Shown here in pieces: positions 8,294-16,766 of a DNA stretch of 64,000 nucleotides; position 1 is the stretch's first letter; every line of letters starts with the position of its first letter. The DNA lies in NCBI RefSeq assembly GCF_019061125.1, contig NZ_JAHQYI010000002.1:372001-436000 (forward strand), in the 5' to 3' direction. The stretch comes from Microbacterium sp. NC79 (GTDB taxonomy: Bacteria > Actinomycetota > Actinomycetes > Actinomycetales > Microbacteriaceae). A program made the translations under genes and the position numbers. The notes beneath the pieces were generated by a model. That model ran no database searches. It saw nothing but the letters and a program-made list of their open reading frames with translations, and was not told where the DNA came from.

Positions 8294-8341
8294 GCTCCAT
8301 GGTTCCGCCCCCTCCTGCTCAACGAGGGGCAGACTGTAAGC

Positions 8342-9130
8342 ATGGACATTCGTGAGCTCGCCGAAATGCCGCAGCCGCAGTTTGTGATGTCGGCCGAGGG
8401 GCATCGCATTGCGACGTATTCATGGGGAGACGACGCTGACCCGACGGTAATTGCCGTGCACGGCTTCGCGTCGAGCACGCGCGACAACTGGGTCAATACG
8501 GGCTGGGTGCGAGAGCTGTTAGAGGCCGGATTCCGCGTGATCGGCATGGACCAGCGCGGCCATGGCGCGAGCGACAAACCCCACGACGCGCACCAGTACA
8601 GCATGCGCATGCTCACCGATGACGTCATCGCCGTGCTCGACACGTACCTCGTCACCGACGCCGTCTATCTCGGCTATTCGCTCGGCGGCCGCGTCGGCTG
8701 GCAGGTCATGGCCGACCACCCCGAACACATCAGCCGCGGCGTGCTCGGCGGAATCCCCGATGGCAAGCCGCTGCGCCGCCTCAAGGTTGACGAAGCACGC
8801 GCGTTTTTGGACGACGGAACCACGGTGCAAGACAAGACGACGGCGAGGTACGTTTCGCTCGCGTCGCGTCTGCCGGGCAACGATCTTGATGCGCTCTTGG
8901 CCCTCGCTGAGGGCATGAATCTCGCCGACGACGTGCCACCGGTCAACAACCCGCCGAGCCAGCCGACGCTCATCGCGACCGGCAGCGACGATGCGATTCT
9001 CGAAGACTCACGGTTGCTGCAATCATCGGTTCCGAACAGTGAGTTCTTCGAGATTCCGGCCCGGCACCACATCAACGCACCGGGTTCGCGGGCCTTCCGC
9101 GAGGCGGGCATCGCGTTTTTGCGGGGCTGA
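8342..9130 (+). CDS. Alpha/beta-fold hydrolase
   Basis: A 262-residue hydrolase. It has the oxyanion strand AVHGF, the nucleophile elbow GYSLGG with Ser113, an acid candidate in the GSDDAIL loop (about 217-223) and a catalytic His in RHHINAPG. The cap is short. Such proteins cleave esters, lactones or related bonds; the substrate cannot be read from sequence. No Shine-Dalgarno is evident, and CAGACT ends exactly six bases before the ATG, resembling the leaderless promoters elsewhere in this window. Confidence 0.88.
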   Translation: MDIRELAEMPQPQFVMSAEGHRIATYSWGDDADPTVIAVHGFASSTRDNWVNTGWVRELLEAGFRVIGMDQRGHGASDKPHDAHQYSMRMLTDDVIAVLDTYLVTDAVYLGYSLGGRVGWQVMADHPEHISRGVLGGIPDGKPLRRLKVDEARAFLDDGTTVQDKTTARYVSLASRLPGNDLDALLALAEGMNLADDVPPVNNPPSQPTLIATGSDDAILEDSRLLQSSVPNSEFFEIPARHHINAPGSRAFREAGIAFLRG

Positions 9131-9150
9131 GTGCGGCAGAGTTTCCGAGA

Positions 9151-9199
9151 CCGGCTCACTGCGTTTCGTCTCGCCCCGCTCGTTCAATGCGCGGATGGG
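9151..9199 (+). repeat. Dispersed intergenic repeat, copy B1
   Basis: Shares with 11705-11757 a core built from GGCTC(A/G)CTGCGTTTCGTC followed by TCGC(C/T)CCGCTCGTTCAA and GCGGATGG. It lies in the 110-base gap between convergent genes. Copies in the same orientation at 9151 and 11705 bracket the three genes between them. Confidence 0.75.
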
Positions 9200-9240
9200 T
9201 GGGTTCGCCCGGCCGACCCGCAGCGTGGGAGTGCGTGCGG

Positions 9241-9630
9241 CTAGTTACCGTCGTTGGCTCGCGGCAGATCGGTCGTGCAGTCAACAAACCCGGTTTCGCT
9301 GGTCTGCTCCACAATGACGTCGTTGCCAATCGATACGCGACAGGTGACCGTGCGGTCGCCTTGGGTTGATGGCTCGAGGCTCACAATGAACTGGGCGTGA
9401 TTTTCACTCGTGCTGACATCGGCAACAAACTGCGAGGTTGCCGTTTGCGTCACATCGTCCGCCCCGACGATGTAGCGAACCGCGAACGGATCTTGTGTCG
9501 TCGCCACGGCCTCAAACACAACTGTTTGACTCGGCGGGGTTTGCTCCCCCGGTGCGAGCACGAAAATCCACAAGAGAACGGCCAGCGCTCCAGCCCCCAA
9601 AATGCCAAGCGCGAGAAGCAATTTCTTCAT
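9241..9630 (-). CDS. Small membrane-anchored exported protein, MmpS-like
   Basis: A 129-residue protein starting MKKLLLALGILGAGALAVLL, which is one membrane helix or an uncleaved signal, followed by an external beta-rich domain with QFIVSL and a Cys pair in TVTCRV and GFVDCTT. The longer upstream frame is rejected; GAGGGG lies before this ATG. The domain pattern (VVFEAV...DDVTQT...TVTCRVSIGNDVIVEQ) resembles MmpS/MmpL-accessory proteins, but the match is from memory and moderate. It is divergent from the 444-residue gene and shares its promoter region. Confidence 0.6.
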   Translation of the reverse strand: MKKLLLALGILGAGALAVLLWIFVLAPGEQTPPSQTVVFEAVATTQDPFAVRYIVGADDVTQTATSQFVADVSTSENHAQFIVSLEPSTQGDRTVTCRVSIGNDVIVEQTSETGFVDCTTDLPRANDGN

Positions 9631-9782
9631 CGTGTCCCCTCGTGGTTCAAGCTCCCCACAGAGCCTACGGGGCAACCCGTGAGCTGTGCATGAGAGTTTC
9701 CACACGAACTCGCACCAACGCGCGCACGCCTCGTAAAGTGAAATCGGCATCGCAGTGCCGGGAATCATCAAGGGGGAAAACA

Positions 9783-11117
9783 ATGGTTTCATATGACGAG
9801 CTACCAGACATCAAAAAGAAGATGTACCTGTCAGCCATCGACTGCTGGATGTCTGAAACTGACTATCCCGTGCATTTTCTCTACGACGACCTTTATGCGC
9901 TTTGGGGGGTAGTCGCCGCAAACTCTTATCAGCGACCAGACCCATCCTCCGGCGAGGGCGGAGGAACGTTCCGGGGTTGGGTCGAGGCCAATCACCCGTC
10001 GATCGCGGGTGATTTCGACACCGTTCGCTCTGCTGTCGACGACGCCTTCCGGCCTTGGGAAGGTCTCCCCGATGGGTCGAGCTGCGACAGCGCGAGGGAT
10101 GCAAGCGCCGGCGCTGCCGCCGCATTCGGAACATCAGCAGCGGGAACAACGGTCTTGCCGAGCCCCATCCTGAACTCGAAAGACACCGTCAAAGAAGTCA
10201 CGCTCAACAAGATTTCGGGCGCATTCACCTCCCCGTTCCTGGCTAAATACGATGAAGGTTTCGCCAATGTGATCGGTGGCACAGGAGCCGCTTGCGGCGT
10301 TCTCCAGACCGTCTACACTGCCCAGTCGGCCATGTGGAAGCCCGTTCGTCGAGATGTCGCGGAGATCATGGCCAACGCCCAAAGCGCGTTCGCACTGTCG
10401 GCAGAACGGGAGCAAGAGGCGTGGCTCAGCGCTGTCAGCACGGTCGCCCTCACATTCGTTGGCGCCGTTGTCGGCGTTTTCGCCAGCATTGTGACCGCTG
10501 GTGCCGCGGCGCCTGCAGTGGCAGCGCTGGCGGGTACCGCCGCGGCCGCAACGACCGCAGTCGCCGCCGTTTCGGCAAGCGCAACCGTCAGCGGCTCCAG
10601 CTACCAAGAGATTTGGGGTTCGTTCTTCGACGCTCTCGGCAAGCTCAACCAGTCGATCTACGACGTTGAGTACCAGATGTACACAATGCTCGTTAAGGCG
10701 CAGAACGCGTTTGCTCAAGAGCCGACGAGCTTCAATCTGGACAAACTCTCGTTGGGGCTTTTTCCCGGCGCAGACGGAATCATGACGATGGATCGGAACG
10801 ACACCAATCACGTGTCGCGCAACATGGGCACCATTGCCGATGCACTGGCGACCGCAAAAAGTACCCTCAGCATGGTTCCGTCAACTTATGCCGTTCAACG
10901 ACATGAGTCCATCGGTATGGGCGCGACCGGGCCCATGGTTTCCGCGGTCGATGTGCACAACGCCGTCGTCAATGACCTCAACGCCACGGCGAAGGAGTAC
11001 GCGCGCGGACAAGACCTGTTCGACGCCGTCGTTGAAGACTTCTTCTCATCGGACGCCGCCGCAACAACGACGGTCAACGCTCTTATCGCCGACGAAGCGC
11101 TCACCGGAAACAACTAG
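9783..11117 (+). CDS. Unknown 444-residue protein with central hydrophobic segment, possible secreted effector
   Basis: Starts MVSYDELPDIKKKMYLSAID at ATG 9783, after GGGGG. There is no N-terminal signal. Helical regions flank a long Ala/Val-rich hydrophobic stretch (about residues 221-270: STVALTFVGAVVGVFASIV, then AAAPAVAALAGTAAAA) that could form a membrane hairpin. This layout resembles type VII-secreted or pore-forming effectors but no named toxin domain is visible. It is followed after a hairpin by a small acidic protein, as in effector-immunity pairs. Codon use looks less GC-rich than its neighbours, suggesting acquisition. Function inferred only. Confidence 0.65.
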   Translation: MVSYDELPDIKKKMYLSAIDCWMSETDYPVHFLYDDLYALWGVVAANSYQRPDPSSGEGGGTFRGWVEANHPSIAGDFDTVRSAVDDAFRPWEGLPDGSSCDSARDASAGAAAAFGTSAAGTTVLPSPILNSKDTVKEVTLNKISGAFTSPFLAKYDEGFANVIGGTGAACGVLQTVYTAQSAMWKPVRRDVAEIMANAQSAFALSAEREQEAWLSAVSTVALTFVGAVVGVFASIVTAGAAAPAVAALAGTAAAATTAVAAVSASATVSGSSYQEIWGSFFDALGKLNQSIYDVEYQMYTMLVKAQNAFAQEPTSFNLDKLSLGLFPGADGIMTMDRNDTNHVSRNMGTIADALATAKSTLSMVPSTYAVQRHESIGMGATGPMVSAVDVHNAVVNDLNATAKEYARGQDLFDAVVEDFFSSDAAATTTVNALIADEALTGNN

Positions 11118-11121
11118 TCGT

Positions 11122-11157
11122 CGGTGGGGCGCCCCGTCGCAAATGGGCGCCCCACCG
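11122..11157 (+). terminator. Hairpin between the effector-like gene and its partner
   Basis: Perfect stem CGGTGGGGCGCCC / GGGCGCCCCACCG around a nine-to-ten-base loop, with no following T run. It lies between two genes on the same strand and could act as a partial terminator or an mRNA-processing or stability element setting the ratio of the two products. Confidence 0.6.
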
Positions 11158-11175
11158 GAAAGAAAGGTCCCAACA

Positions 11176-11649
11176 ATGGCCACGAGCCGATTCCTCGGCG
11201 AGGTGACGTTCACGCAACTCGTCAACGGCGCAGTGTTCGAAACCCTCATGGACTATGAGTCGCGCGAGCTGCCCGTCACCATCTTTCTGCACCACCCTGA
11301 TACCTTCACCGACCGCTACATCGAACTGATCGACAGTGCGCTCGAGGTCTTCGCCTCGATCGATGAGATGTCTCGACAGGCAATCGCCACTGAGATCACC
11401 GACGAGACGTCACAACCATGGATCGTTCAAGACGGGTACCGCGATGACATCAACGAGCGCTGGGAGGGTACCGATGAAGAGTTTGTCGAGCGCCTCCAGG
11501 TGCGTTCGATCGAGTTCCACCCTGACGGTGGCACCGAAGACGTGGATCGAGTCATCACGACCTATGCCCTGCATTTGACGCCTCTCGATCCCAATATCGT
11601 GGTGCGTTTGAAACAGAGCCTCGGCCCCTTCGTCGATCCTGCCGAATAG
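11176..11649 (+). CDS. Acidic 157-residue protein, DUF2004-like, possible immunity protein
   Basis: Starts MATSRFLGEVTFTQLVNGAV at ATG 11176 with GAAAGG upstream. It is strongly acidic and soluble, with a predicted beta-beta-alpha start, a helix ELIDSALEVFASIDEMSRQA and a final strand block near VRSIEFHPDG. The order resembles DUF2004-type proteins as I remember them. Its size, acidity and place directly behind the effector-like gene fit an immunity or chaperone partner, but this is positional inference. Confidence 0.6.
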   Translation: MATSRFLGEVTFTQLVNGAVFETLMDYESRELPVTIFLHHPDTFTDRYIELIDSALEVFASIDEMSRQAIATEITDETSQPWIVQDGYRDDINERWEGTDEEFVERLQVRSIEFHPDGGTEDVDRVITTYALHLTPLDPNIVVRLKQSLGPFVDPAE

Positions 11650-11704
11650 ACACGATGCGGAACCATGGGGCAGCGACCGAGCCGGAACGAATCGAAGTTC
11701 CGAG

Positions 11705-11757
11705 GTCGGCTCGCTGCGTTTCGTCTCGCTCCGCTCGTTCAACGGGCGGATGGTTGG
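11705..11757 (+). repeat. Dispersed intergenic repeat, copy B2
   Basis: Second copy of the TGCGTTTCGTCTCGC...CCGCTCGTTCAA...GCGGATGG repeat, same orientation as B1. It ends in a TTGGTTCCGC that contains the window-wide TGGTTCCG octamer. It lies between the acidic partner gene and purL. Confidence 0.75.
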
Positions 11758-11849
11758 TTCCGCTCTTCGAGCAAAAGTCACGGGGTCTCGGGAATCCCAA
11801 TGCACAGATAGACTGAGAGGACTCCCGCCGCCTTGACTCTGGAGCACGC

Positions 11850-14183
11850 GTGACTGCCGCAGCTGAGAACCCCGTTCGCCCCGTCGCCGACACTGTCGAA
11901 AACGCCATCGCAACTCCTGAGAAGGAGCAGCCGTACGCGGCGCTCGGCCTCAAGAGCGATGAGTACGACCAGATCAAGGAAATCCTTGGTCGCCGCCCCA
12001 CGTCGGGCGAGTTGGCCATGTATTCCGTGATGTGGTCGGAGCACTGCTCCTACAAGTCGTCGAAGATGTACCTGCGCAAGTTCGGTGAGAAGGTCACGCC
12101 GGAGATGAAGGAACGTCTCATGGTCGGCATGGGCCAGAACGCCGGTGTCGTCGACATCGGTGAGGGCTGGGCGGTGACCTTCAAGGTTGAGTCACACAAC
12201 CACCCCTCCTACATTGAGCCGTTCCAGGGTGCAGCGACCGGTGTCGGCGGTATCGTCCGCGACATCATCTCGATGGGCGCTCGCCCCGTCGCTGTCATGG
12301 ACCAGCTGCGCTTCGGCGCCATTGACCACCCCGACACCGCTCGCGTTGTGCACGGTGTTGTTTCGGGTATTTCGTTCTACGGAAACTGCCTGGGCCTGCC
12401 GAACATCGGCGGCGAGACCGTCTTCGACGCGGTTTACCAGCAAAACCCCCTCGTCAACGCCCTCGCCGTTGGTGTCATGCGCCACGAAGACATCAAGCTG
12501 GCGAACGCCACGGGCGCTGGCAACAAGGTTGTGCTGTTCGGTGCTCGCACCGGTGGCGACGGCATCGGTGGCGCATCGATCCTCGCTTCGGACTCGTTCG
12601 ATGAGGGCGGCCCCACCAAGCGCCCCGCCGTTCAGGTCGGCGACCCGTTCGCCGAGAAGGTGCTCATCGAGTGCTGCCTCGAGCTGTACAAGGGTGAGCT
12701 GGTTGAGGCTATTCAGGACCTCGGTGCCGCCGGTATCTCCTGCGCAACCAGCGAACTTGCCGCTAACGGTGGTTCCGGCATGCGCGTTGACCTCGAAAAC
12801 GTGCTGCTTCGCGACTCGACCCTGACGCCGGAAGAAATTCTGATGTCGGAGTCGCAGGAGCGCATGATGGCCATCGTCGCCCCCGAGAAGCTCGACGCTT
12901 TCCTCGCTGTCGTGAACAAGTGGGACGTTGAGACCAGCGTTCTCGGTGAGGTCACCGGAGACGGTCGCCTGCAGATCTTCTGGCACGGCGAAGAAATCGT
13001 GAACGTTGACCCGTCGACGGTTGCCGTTGACGGCCCGGTGTACGAGCGCCCCGTCGCGTACCCGACCTGGATCGACGCCGTGCAGACCGATTCGGCTGCC
13101 GCGCTTGAGCGCTCAAGCGACCCGGCCGTGCTGAAGGAGCAGTTCCTCAAGCTCACCGCTTCGCCTAACCTGGCCGATGTCAGCTGGATCACCAACCAGT
13201 ACGACTACTACGTCGGCGGCAACACGGCCCTCGCCTTCCCCGATGACGCCGGCATGGTTCGCGTCGACGAGGAGTCGGGTCTCGGTTTCGCAATCGCCAC
13301 CGACGCCAACGGCCGCTACTGCTACCTCGACCCGTATGAGGGCGCGAAGCTTGCTCTCGCCGAGGCATACCGCAACGTTGCTGTCACCGGCGCGATTCCG
13401 ACCGCAGTCACCGACTGCCTCAACTTCGGTTCGCCTGAGAACCCCGAAGTGATGTGGCAGTTCTCCCGTGCCGTTGATGGTCTGGCTGACGGCTGTGTCG
13501 AGCTCGGCATCCCGGTCACCGGCGGAAACGTGTCGTTCTACAACCAGACCGGCGATGTTCCAATCCACCCGACCCCCGTCGTCGGTGTGCTCGGCATCAT
13601 CGACGACGTTGCCCGCCGCGTTCCGTCTGGCTGGCAGGACGCTGGCGAAAACCTGTACCTGCTGGGTGTCACCGCGACCGAACTCTCGGGTTCGCAGTGG
13701 GCTGGCGTCATCCACGACCACCTCGGCGGACGCCCGCCGGCCGTCGACCTCACCGCAGAAAAGACCCTCGCCGGTTTGCTGCGCGCCGGCGCTGAGCAGG
13801 GTCTCATCTCGGCCGCACACGACCTCAGCGAAGGTGGCCTCGCCCAGGCACTCGTTGACACCACGACGCGCTTCGGCGTCGGCGCCCGCGTATGGCTGAC
13901 CGAGATCATGGAGCGCGACGGTGTTGACGCCGCCGCTGCCCTGTTCTCCGAGTCGACCGGTCGCGTAATCGTCTCGGTTCCCCGTGAAGAAGACGTCAAG
14001 TTCCGCGGCCTGTGCGACGGACGCGGCTACCCCGTCCTCCGCATCGGTGTCACTGACATTGCATCGGAAGACGCTCTGCTCGAAGTGCAAGACGTGTTCA
14101 CGATCTCGGTTGACGAACTCCGCGAAGTCTCGCGCGCAACGCTGCCCGCAGCGTTCGGCGACGTCATCCCCTCGGGCATCTGA
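11850..14183 (+). CDS. purL: Phosphoribosylformylglycinamidine synthase subunit PurL
   Basis: A 777-residue protein of the small-PurL class. It converts FGAR, glutamine-derived ammonia and ATP to FGAM in purine synthesis, working with PurS and PurQ (not in this window). Visible motifs are the N-terminal [17 protein letters not shown] with the substrate-binding His, [13 protein letters not shown], the second-half [11 protein letters not shown] and [10 protein letters not shown], and [12 protein letters not shown] at 11850 is the start, with GGAG before it; TAGACT near 11809 may be the -10. The stop overlaps the next start in TGATG. Confidence 0.96.
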   Translation: MTAAAENPVRPVADTVENAIATPEKEQPYAALGLKSDEYDQIKEILGRRPTSGELAMYSVMWSEHCSYKSSKMYLRKFGEKVTPEMKERLMVGMGQNAGVVDIGEGWAVTFKVESHNHPSYIEPFQGAATGVGGIVRDIISMGARPVAVMDQLRFGAIDHPDTARVVHGVVSGISFYGNCLGLPNIGGETVFDAVYQQNPLVNALAVGVMRHEDIKLANATGAGNKVVLFGARTGGDGIGGASILASDSFDEGGPTKRPAVQVGDPFAEKVLIECCLELYKGELVEAIQDLGAAGISCATSELAANGGSGMRVDLENVLLRDSTLTPEEILMSESQERMMAIVAPEKLDAFLAVVNKWDVETSVLGEVTGDGRLQIFWHGEEIVNVDPSTVAVDGPVYERPVAYPTWIDAVQTDSAAALERSSDPAVLKEQFLKLTASPNLADVSWITNQYDYYVGGNTALAFPDDAGMVRVDEESGLGFAIATDANGRYCYLDPYEGAKLALAEAYRNVAVTGAIPTAVTDCLNFGSPENPEVMWQFSRAVDGLADGCVELGIPVTGGNVSFYNQTGDVPIHPTPVVGVLGIIDDVARRVPSGWQDAGENLYLLGVTATELSGSQWAGVIHDHLGGRPPAVDLTAEKTLAGLLRAGAEQGLISAAHDLSEGGLAQALVDTTTRFGVGARVWLTEIMERDGVDAAAALFSESTGRVIVSVPREEDVKFRGLCDGRGYPVLRIGVTDIASEDALLEVQDVFTISVDELREVSRATLPAAFGDVIPSGI

Positions 14184-14320
14184 TGGCTGAGGTAGACGAC
14201 GATCTGGAGGCCATGCGCGAATCGCGCCTCGGCCGTACCCGCCTCGTCGCGTGGGTTGTCATCATCGCGATGGTGATCGGCGGCGGCGGCGCGACCGTCT
14301 TCGCACTCTTCACCAACTGA
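14183..14320 (+). CDS. 45-residue membrane peptide coupled to purL
   Basis: ATG 14183 shares its A with the purL stop (TGATG), so translation is coupled. The product starts [20 protein letters not shown] and continues as one hydrophobic helix WVVIIAMVIGGGGATVFALF, ending at TGA 14318-14320. An acidic head, basic girdle and single helix suggest a type-II-oriented membrane peptide. It is directly followed by a strong hairpin, so it closes the purL transcript. I do not recognise the family. Confidence 0.65.
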   Translation: MAEVDDDLEAMRESRLGRTRLVAWVVIIAMVIGGGGATVFALFTN

Positions 14321-14327
14321 TTGCATT

Positions 14328-14366
14328 CAGAGGCGCTCGGGTTTCGACCCGGGCGCCTCTGGCGTT
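14328..14366 (+). terminator. Hairpin ending the purL transcript
   Basis: Stem of 15 pairs, CAGAGGCGCTCGGGT with ACCCGGGCGCCTCTG, around a TTCG tetraloop, with TTT shortly after. It begins eight bases after the 45-residue gene. Confidence 0.8.
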
Positions 14367-14493
14367 TCTGGAGAGCGGAACCAGGGGTGCGGTGCGATGT
14401 GGTGCGGTGCGGCCCTCGCGACAAAGTATGGCTCTCAGGACGGTTCGGGGTCGTTTCGTGGCGTCGCCCTCGCCCATTGGGTGGGTGGGGTCG

Positions 14494-14499
14494 TAGGGT
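14494..14499 (+). promoter_or_regulatory. -10 box TAGGGT of a leaderless transcript
   Basis: TAGGGT ends exactly six bases before the GTG at 14506, placing the transcription start at or next to the start codon. No Shine-Dalgarno is present. Confidence 0.55.
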
Positions 14500-14505
14500 T
14501 ATCGC

Positions 14506-15288
14506 GTGGACGAGTTTTGGAACTTTGCCGGCAACTATTGGTGGTTGATCTTTCCGCTGATGGGTGTCGGTGGTGCCATTGCGAACAACATTCGCCAGGC
14601 ATCGAAGAACCGCCACCAGCGTCGCCTTGAGGTGTTGGCCGCGAAGCGCGACCTCAAGGCAGCCGAGATTCAGGCCCGTGCGACGCAACGTGCGGAGAAG
14701 CAGGGCCTGCCTATCCCCGAGTACCAGCACCCGGTTCCGCTCGGCGCTGTCTCCCCCGACGCGGCAGCCGTCGCCACCCCTACCAACCGCAAGCAGGAGC
14801 TCACCCGACTCACCGCCGAGCACGACGCAATCGTGAAGCGGTGGCTCGACTACGAACTCGATGTAGCGAAGCTGATCGCGTATCCGGCGATGAGTGACGG
14901 CCGCAACGAGCTCACCGCCGCGTTCTTGCGCGCGAAGCGCCGGGCAGATTCGCTGCGCCCCGAGTCGGTTGACGCGAAGGTTGATGCCGACGCCGTGCGG
15001 GCGTATCGCGAGGCCGTGATCGACTTCGGTTCGGCGTTCGACGTTGCCGAACGCGACGCAAAGCGCCAGACCAACAGGTCGTTTAGCGACGATGAGCGCA
15101 AGCGGCTCGACCGTGCGCTGCAGCTGCTGCGGGTTGCCGAAGACCAGGGCGCGACACAGGCCGAGCGTCAGGTCGCCTACCGCCGCGTGCGCGAAGAGCT
15201 CGACGGACTCATCGTGATCTCAGACGAGGCGATCACCGTGCTCGAGAAGAAGGTCGCCGGGGAGATTACGTCCGGGCCAACCGGTTAG
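14506..15288 (+). CDS. Membrane-anchored coiled-coil protein of unknown function
   Basis: A 260-residue protein starting MDEFWNFAGNYWWLIFPLMG, which is one N-terminal membrane helix, followed by a long charged helical region (basic residues around 30-65, then acidic/basic coiled coil to the end). GTG start fits a TAGGGT box six bases upstream. Similar single-helix plus coiled-coil proteins are common in Actinobacteria, without assigned function. It stands alone and ends just before repeat A1. Confidence 0.75.
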   Translation: MDEFWNFAGNYWWLIFPLMGVGGAIANNIRQASKNRHQRRLEVLAAKRDLKAAEIQARATQRAEKQGLPIPEYQHPVPLGAVSPDAAAVATPTNRKQELTRLTAEHDAIVKRWLDYELDVAKLIAYPAMSDGRNELTAAFLRAKRRADSLRPESVDAKVDADAVRAYREAVIDFGSAFDVAERDAKRQTNRSFSDDERKRLDRALQLLRVAEDQGATQAERQVAYRRVREELDGLIVISDEAITVLEKKVAGEITSGPTG

Positions 15289-15330
15289 CTCGATCGCGGA
15301 GCGAACGGCGCATCAGACCGACACTCGATG

Positions 15331-15415
15331 TGATCAAATGTCGAACACTTTCGACGGACACGCCGGTAGCGTCGCTCCTAACGGGCTCTCCGAAGCCGTC
15401 TGTTCGACATTTGGT
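15331..15415 (+). repeat. 85-bp element with terminal inverted repeats, copy A1
   Basis: Begins TGATCAAATGTCGAACA and ends TGTTCGACATTTGGT. The ends form an inverted repeat matching at 14 of 15 positions (A[T/C]CAAATGTCGAACA). The second copy at 25610-25694 has the same length and orientation; the first 37 and last 15 bases are identical and 20 of 33 middle bases match. It sits between convergent genes and contains no open frame of note. Confidence 0.85.
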
Positions 15416-15469
15416 CAATCACAGGACGGCACCGCTCCGCTCGCCCGACGACCGAGACAACGGGTGAAG

Positions 15470-16693
15470 CTAGACGGCGGCGGGCTCGCGGGCCGGAACC
15501 AGGGTGGGGTCATCCAGAAGCGGACTAAACACCCGCTCTGCCGCACCGATCAGCAACAGTTCGTCACCGAGTTCGGTCGCGACGAGCGACACGTCATCGA
15601 GGCCACCGGGAAGGGTGCCGCCGACGCGGGCCTTCACGGTCTCTTCGCCGACCACGGCCAGCACGTGCGCGAGGTAGCCGCCGAGCACGATCAGGCGCGG
15701 GTTGAGTGCGTTCACGATCGTGCGCACGGCGACGCCGAGGTAGTCGACCTGCTTCTGCAGCTCCGCATGCGCCGGGTGCGACGCGTCACCCCATGCCGCG
15801 GCCAGTAGCGCGGGCATGTCGTCCGACGTGACGTCAGCAACGCCAGCAGCTTCCAAGAACAGATCGCGGCGCACTTCGGTCTCGAGGCAACCGCGTGATC
15901 CGCACCGGCACTCGCGCCCGTGCGAGTTGACCAGCGTGTGACCAAACTCACCCGCATGACCGCCCTCGCCGGTGACGAGACGGCCGTCAAGCACGATGCC
16001 GCTACCGATACCACTGGCGCCGCTGTTGAGGTAGACGACGAGACCGGAACCACGGGCGCTGCCGTAGATGGCCTCGGCAATCGCGCCGCAGTTTGCGTCG
16101 TTCAACGCGACCACGTTCAATCCGGTGGCGTCGCTCAGCAGGCTGGTGACGGCGGTGTTGTCCCACCCGAGGTGCGGGGCGAACAGCACGAAGCCGTCGG
16201 TTGCGCGCACCAGACCGGGCAGAGCGACGCCGACTCCCAGCACCCGCGCCCCCTGCGCGTGTGGAATCATGCCCGCGATCAACGCGGAGACAATGTTGAC
16301 GAACTCGGCGGGCGACGGAATGCGCTCATTGCGGTACCGCACGCGGTGCAGCACGCGCCCACTCAGCCCGACGATAGCGACGTCGATGGCGTCAACCTCA
16401 GGGTTCACGGCAACGGCGACGGTGTCGTCGGTGACGAAGATTCGTGGGCTCGGTCGGCCCACCTTCTTGGTGCGGGCAACGTCGCCCTCACCCACGAGCC
16501 CCCGCTCGTGAAGATCCTGCACCAGCCCACCGATCGTGGACCGGTTGAGCCCGGTTGCCCGCGTCAGCTCTGCGCGGCTGACTGGTCCGAGTTGATGTGC
16601 GATGCGCAACACCTGGCTCAGGTTCTGTCGACGTACATCGTCGACGGTTGTCCCCAGCATGGGCCCTGACGTGGCCGAATCGTTGGTGCTCAT
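15470..16693 (-). CDS. ROK family transcriptional repressor, XylR-like
   Basis: A 407-residue regulator. An N-terminal winged helix (about 20-80, VSRAELTRATGLNRSTIGGLV) precedes a ROK sugar-kinase-like domain with the zinc motif CRCGSRGC (Cys262, Cys264, Cys269) and the GxGVALPG loop. ROK repressors of this type release DNA on binding sugar. Its place beside the ABC importer and xylA/xylB supports a xylose-responsive role, which is inference. AAGGGGG precedes the ATG. It is the last gene of the leftward group but a hairpin separates it from the upstream gene. Confidence 0.88.
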   Translation of the reverse strand: MSTNDSATSGPMLGTTVDDVRRQNLSQVLRIAHQLGPVSRAELTRATGLNRSTIGGLVQDLHERGLVGEGDVARTKKVGRPSPRIFVTDDTVAVAVNPEVDAIDVAIVGLSGRVLHRVRYRNERIPSPAEFVNIVSALIAGMIPHAQGARVLGVGVALPGLVRATDGFVLFAPHLGWDNTAVTSLLSDATGLNVVALNDANCGAIAEAIYGSARGSGLVVYLNSGASGIGSGIVLDGRLVTGEGGHAGEFGHTLVNSHGRECRCGSRGCLETEVRRDLFLEAAGVADVTSDDMPALLAAAWGDASHPAHAELQKQVDYLGVAVRTIVNALNPRLIVLGGYLAHVLAVVGEETVKARVGGTLPGGLDDVSLVATELGDELLLIGAAERVFSPLLDDPTLVPAREPAAV

Positions 16694-16713
16694 TCAGCCC
16701 CCTTGAAAGAATT

Positions 16714-16753
16714 GGTGAGCTGATGGAGAACCGTTGTCCTCCATCGGCTCACC
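16714..16753 (-). terminator. Inverted repeat between the epimerase and the ROK gene
   Basis: GGTGAGC(T/C)GATGGAG pairs at 14 of 15 positions around a ten-base loop. On the minus strand it follows the epimerase stop and is followed by AATTCTTTC, so it can end the upstream transcript. It could also serve as an operator for the ROK promoter. Confidence 0.6.
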
Positions 16754-16766
16754 GTACTGCTTAACC

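Noticed and set aside
9438-9782. N-terminal extension of the 444-residue protein
   Set aside because: The extension lies opposite the MmpS-like gene, reads as Arg/Pro-rich noise, and a ribosome site precedes ATG 9783.
13113-14090. 325-codon antisense frame within purL
   Set aside because: purL is unmistakable on the other strand; the antisense frame has no ribosome site and no recognisable protein.
15331-15415. LexA (SOS) box from TCGAAC and GTTCGA in the 85-bp element
   Set aside because: The half-sites are about 50 bases apart, not four, and no SOS gene adjoins.
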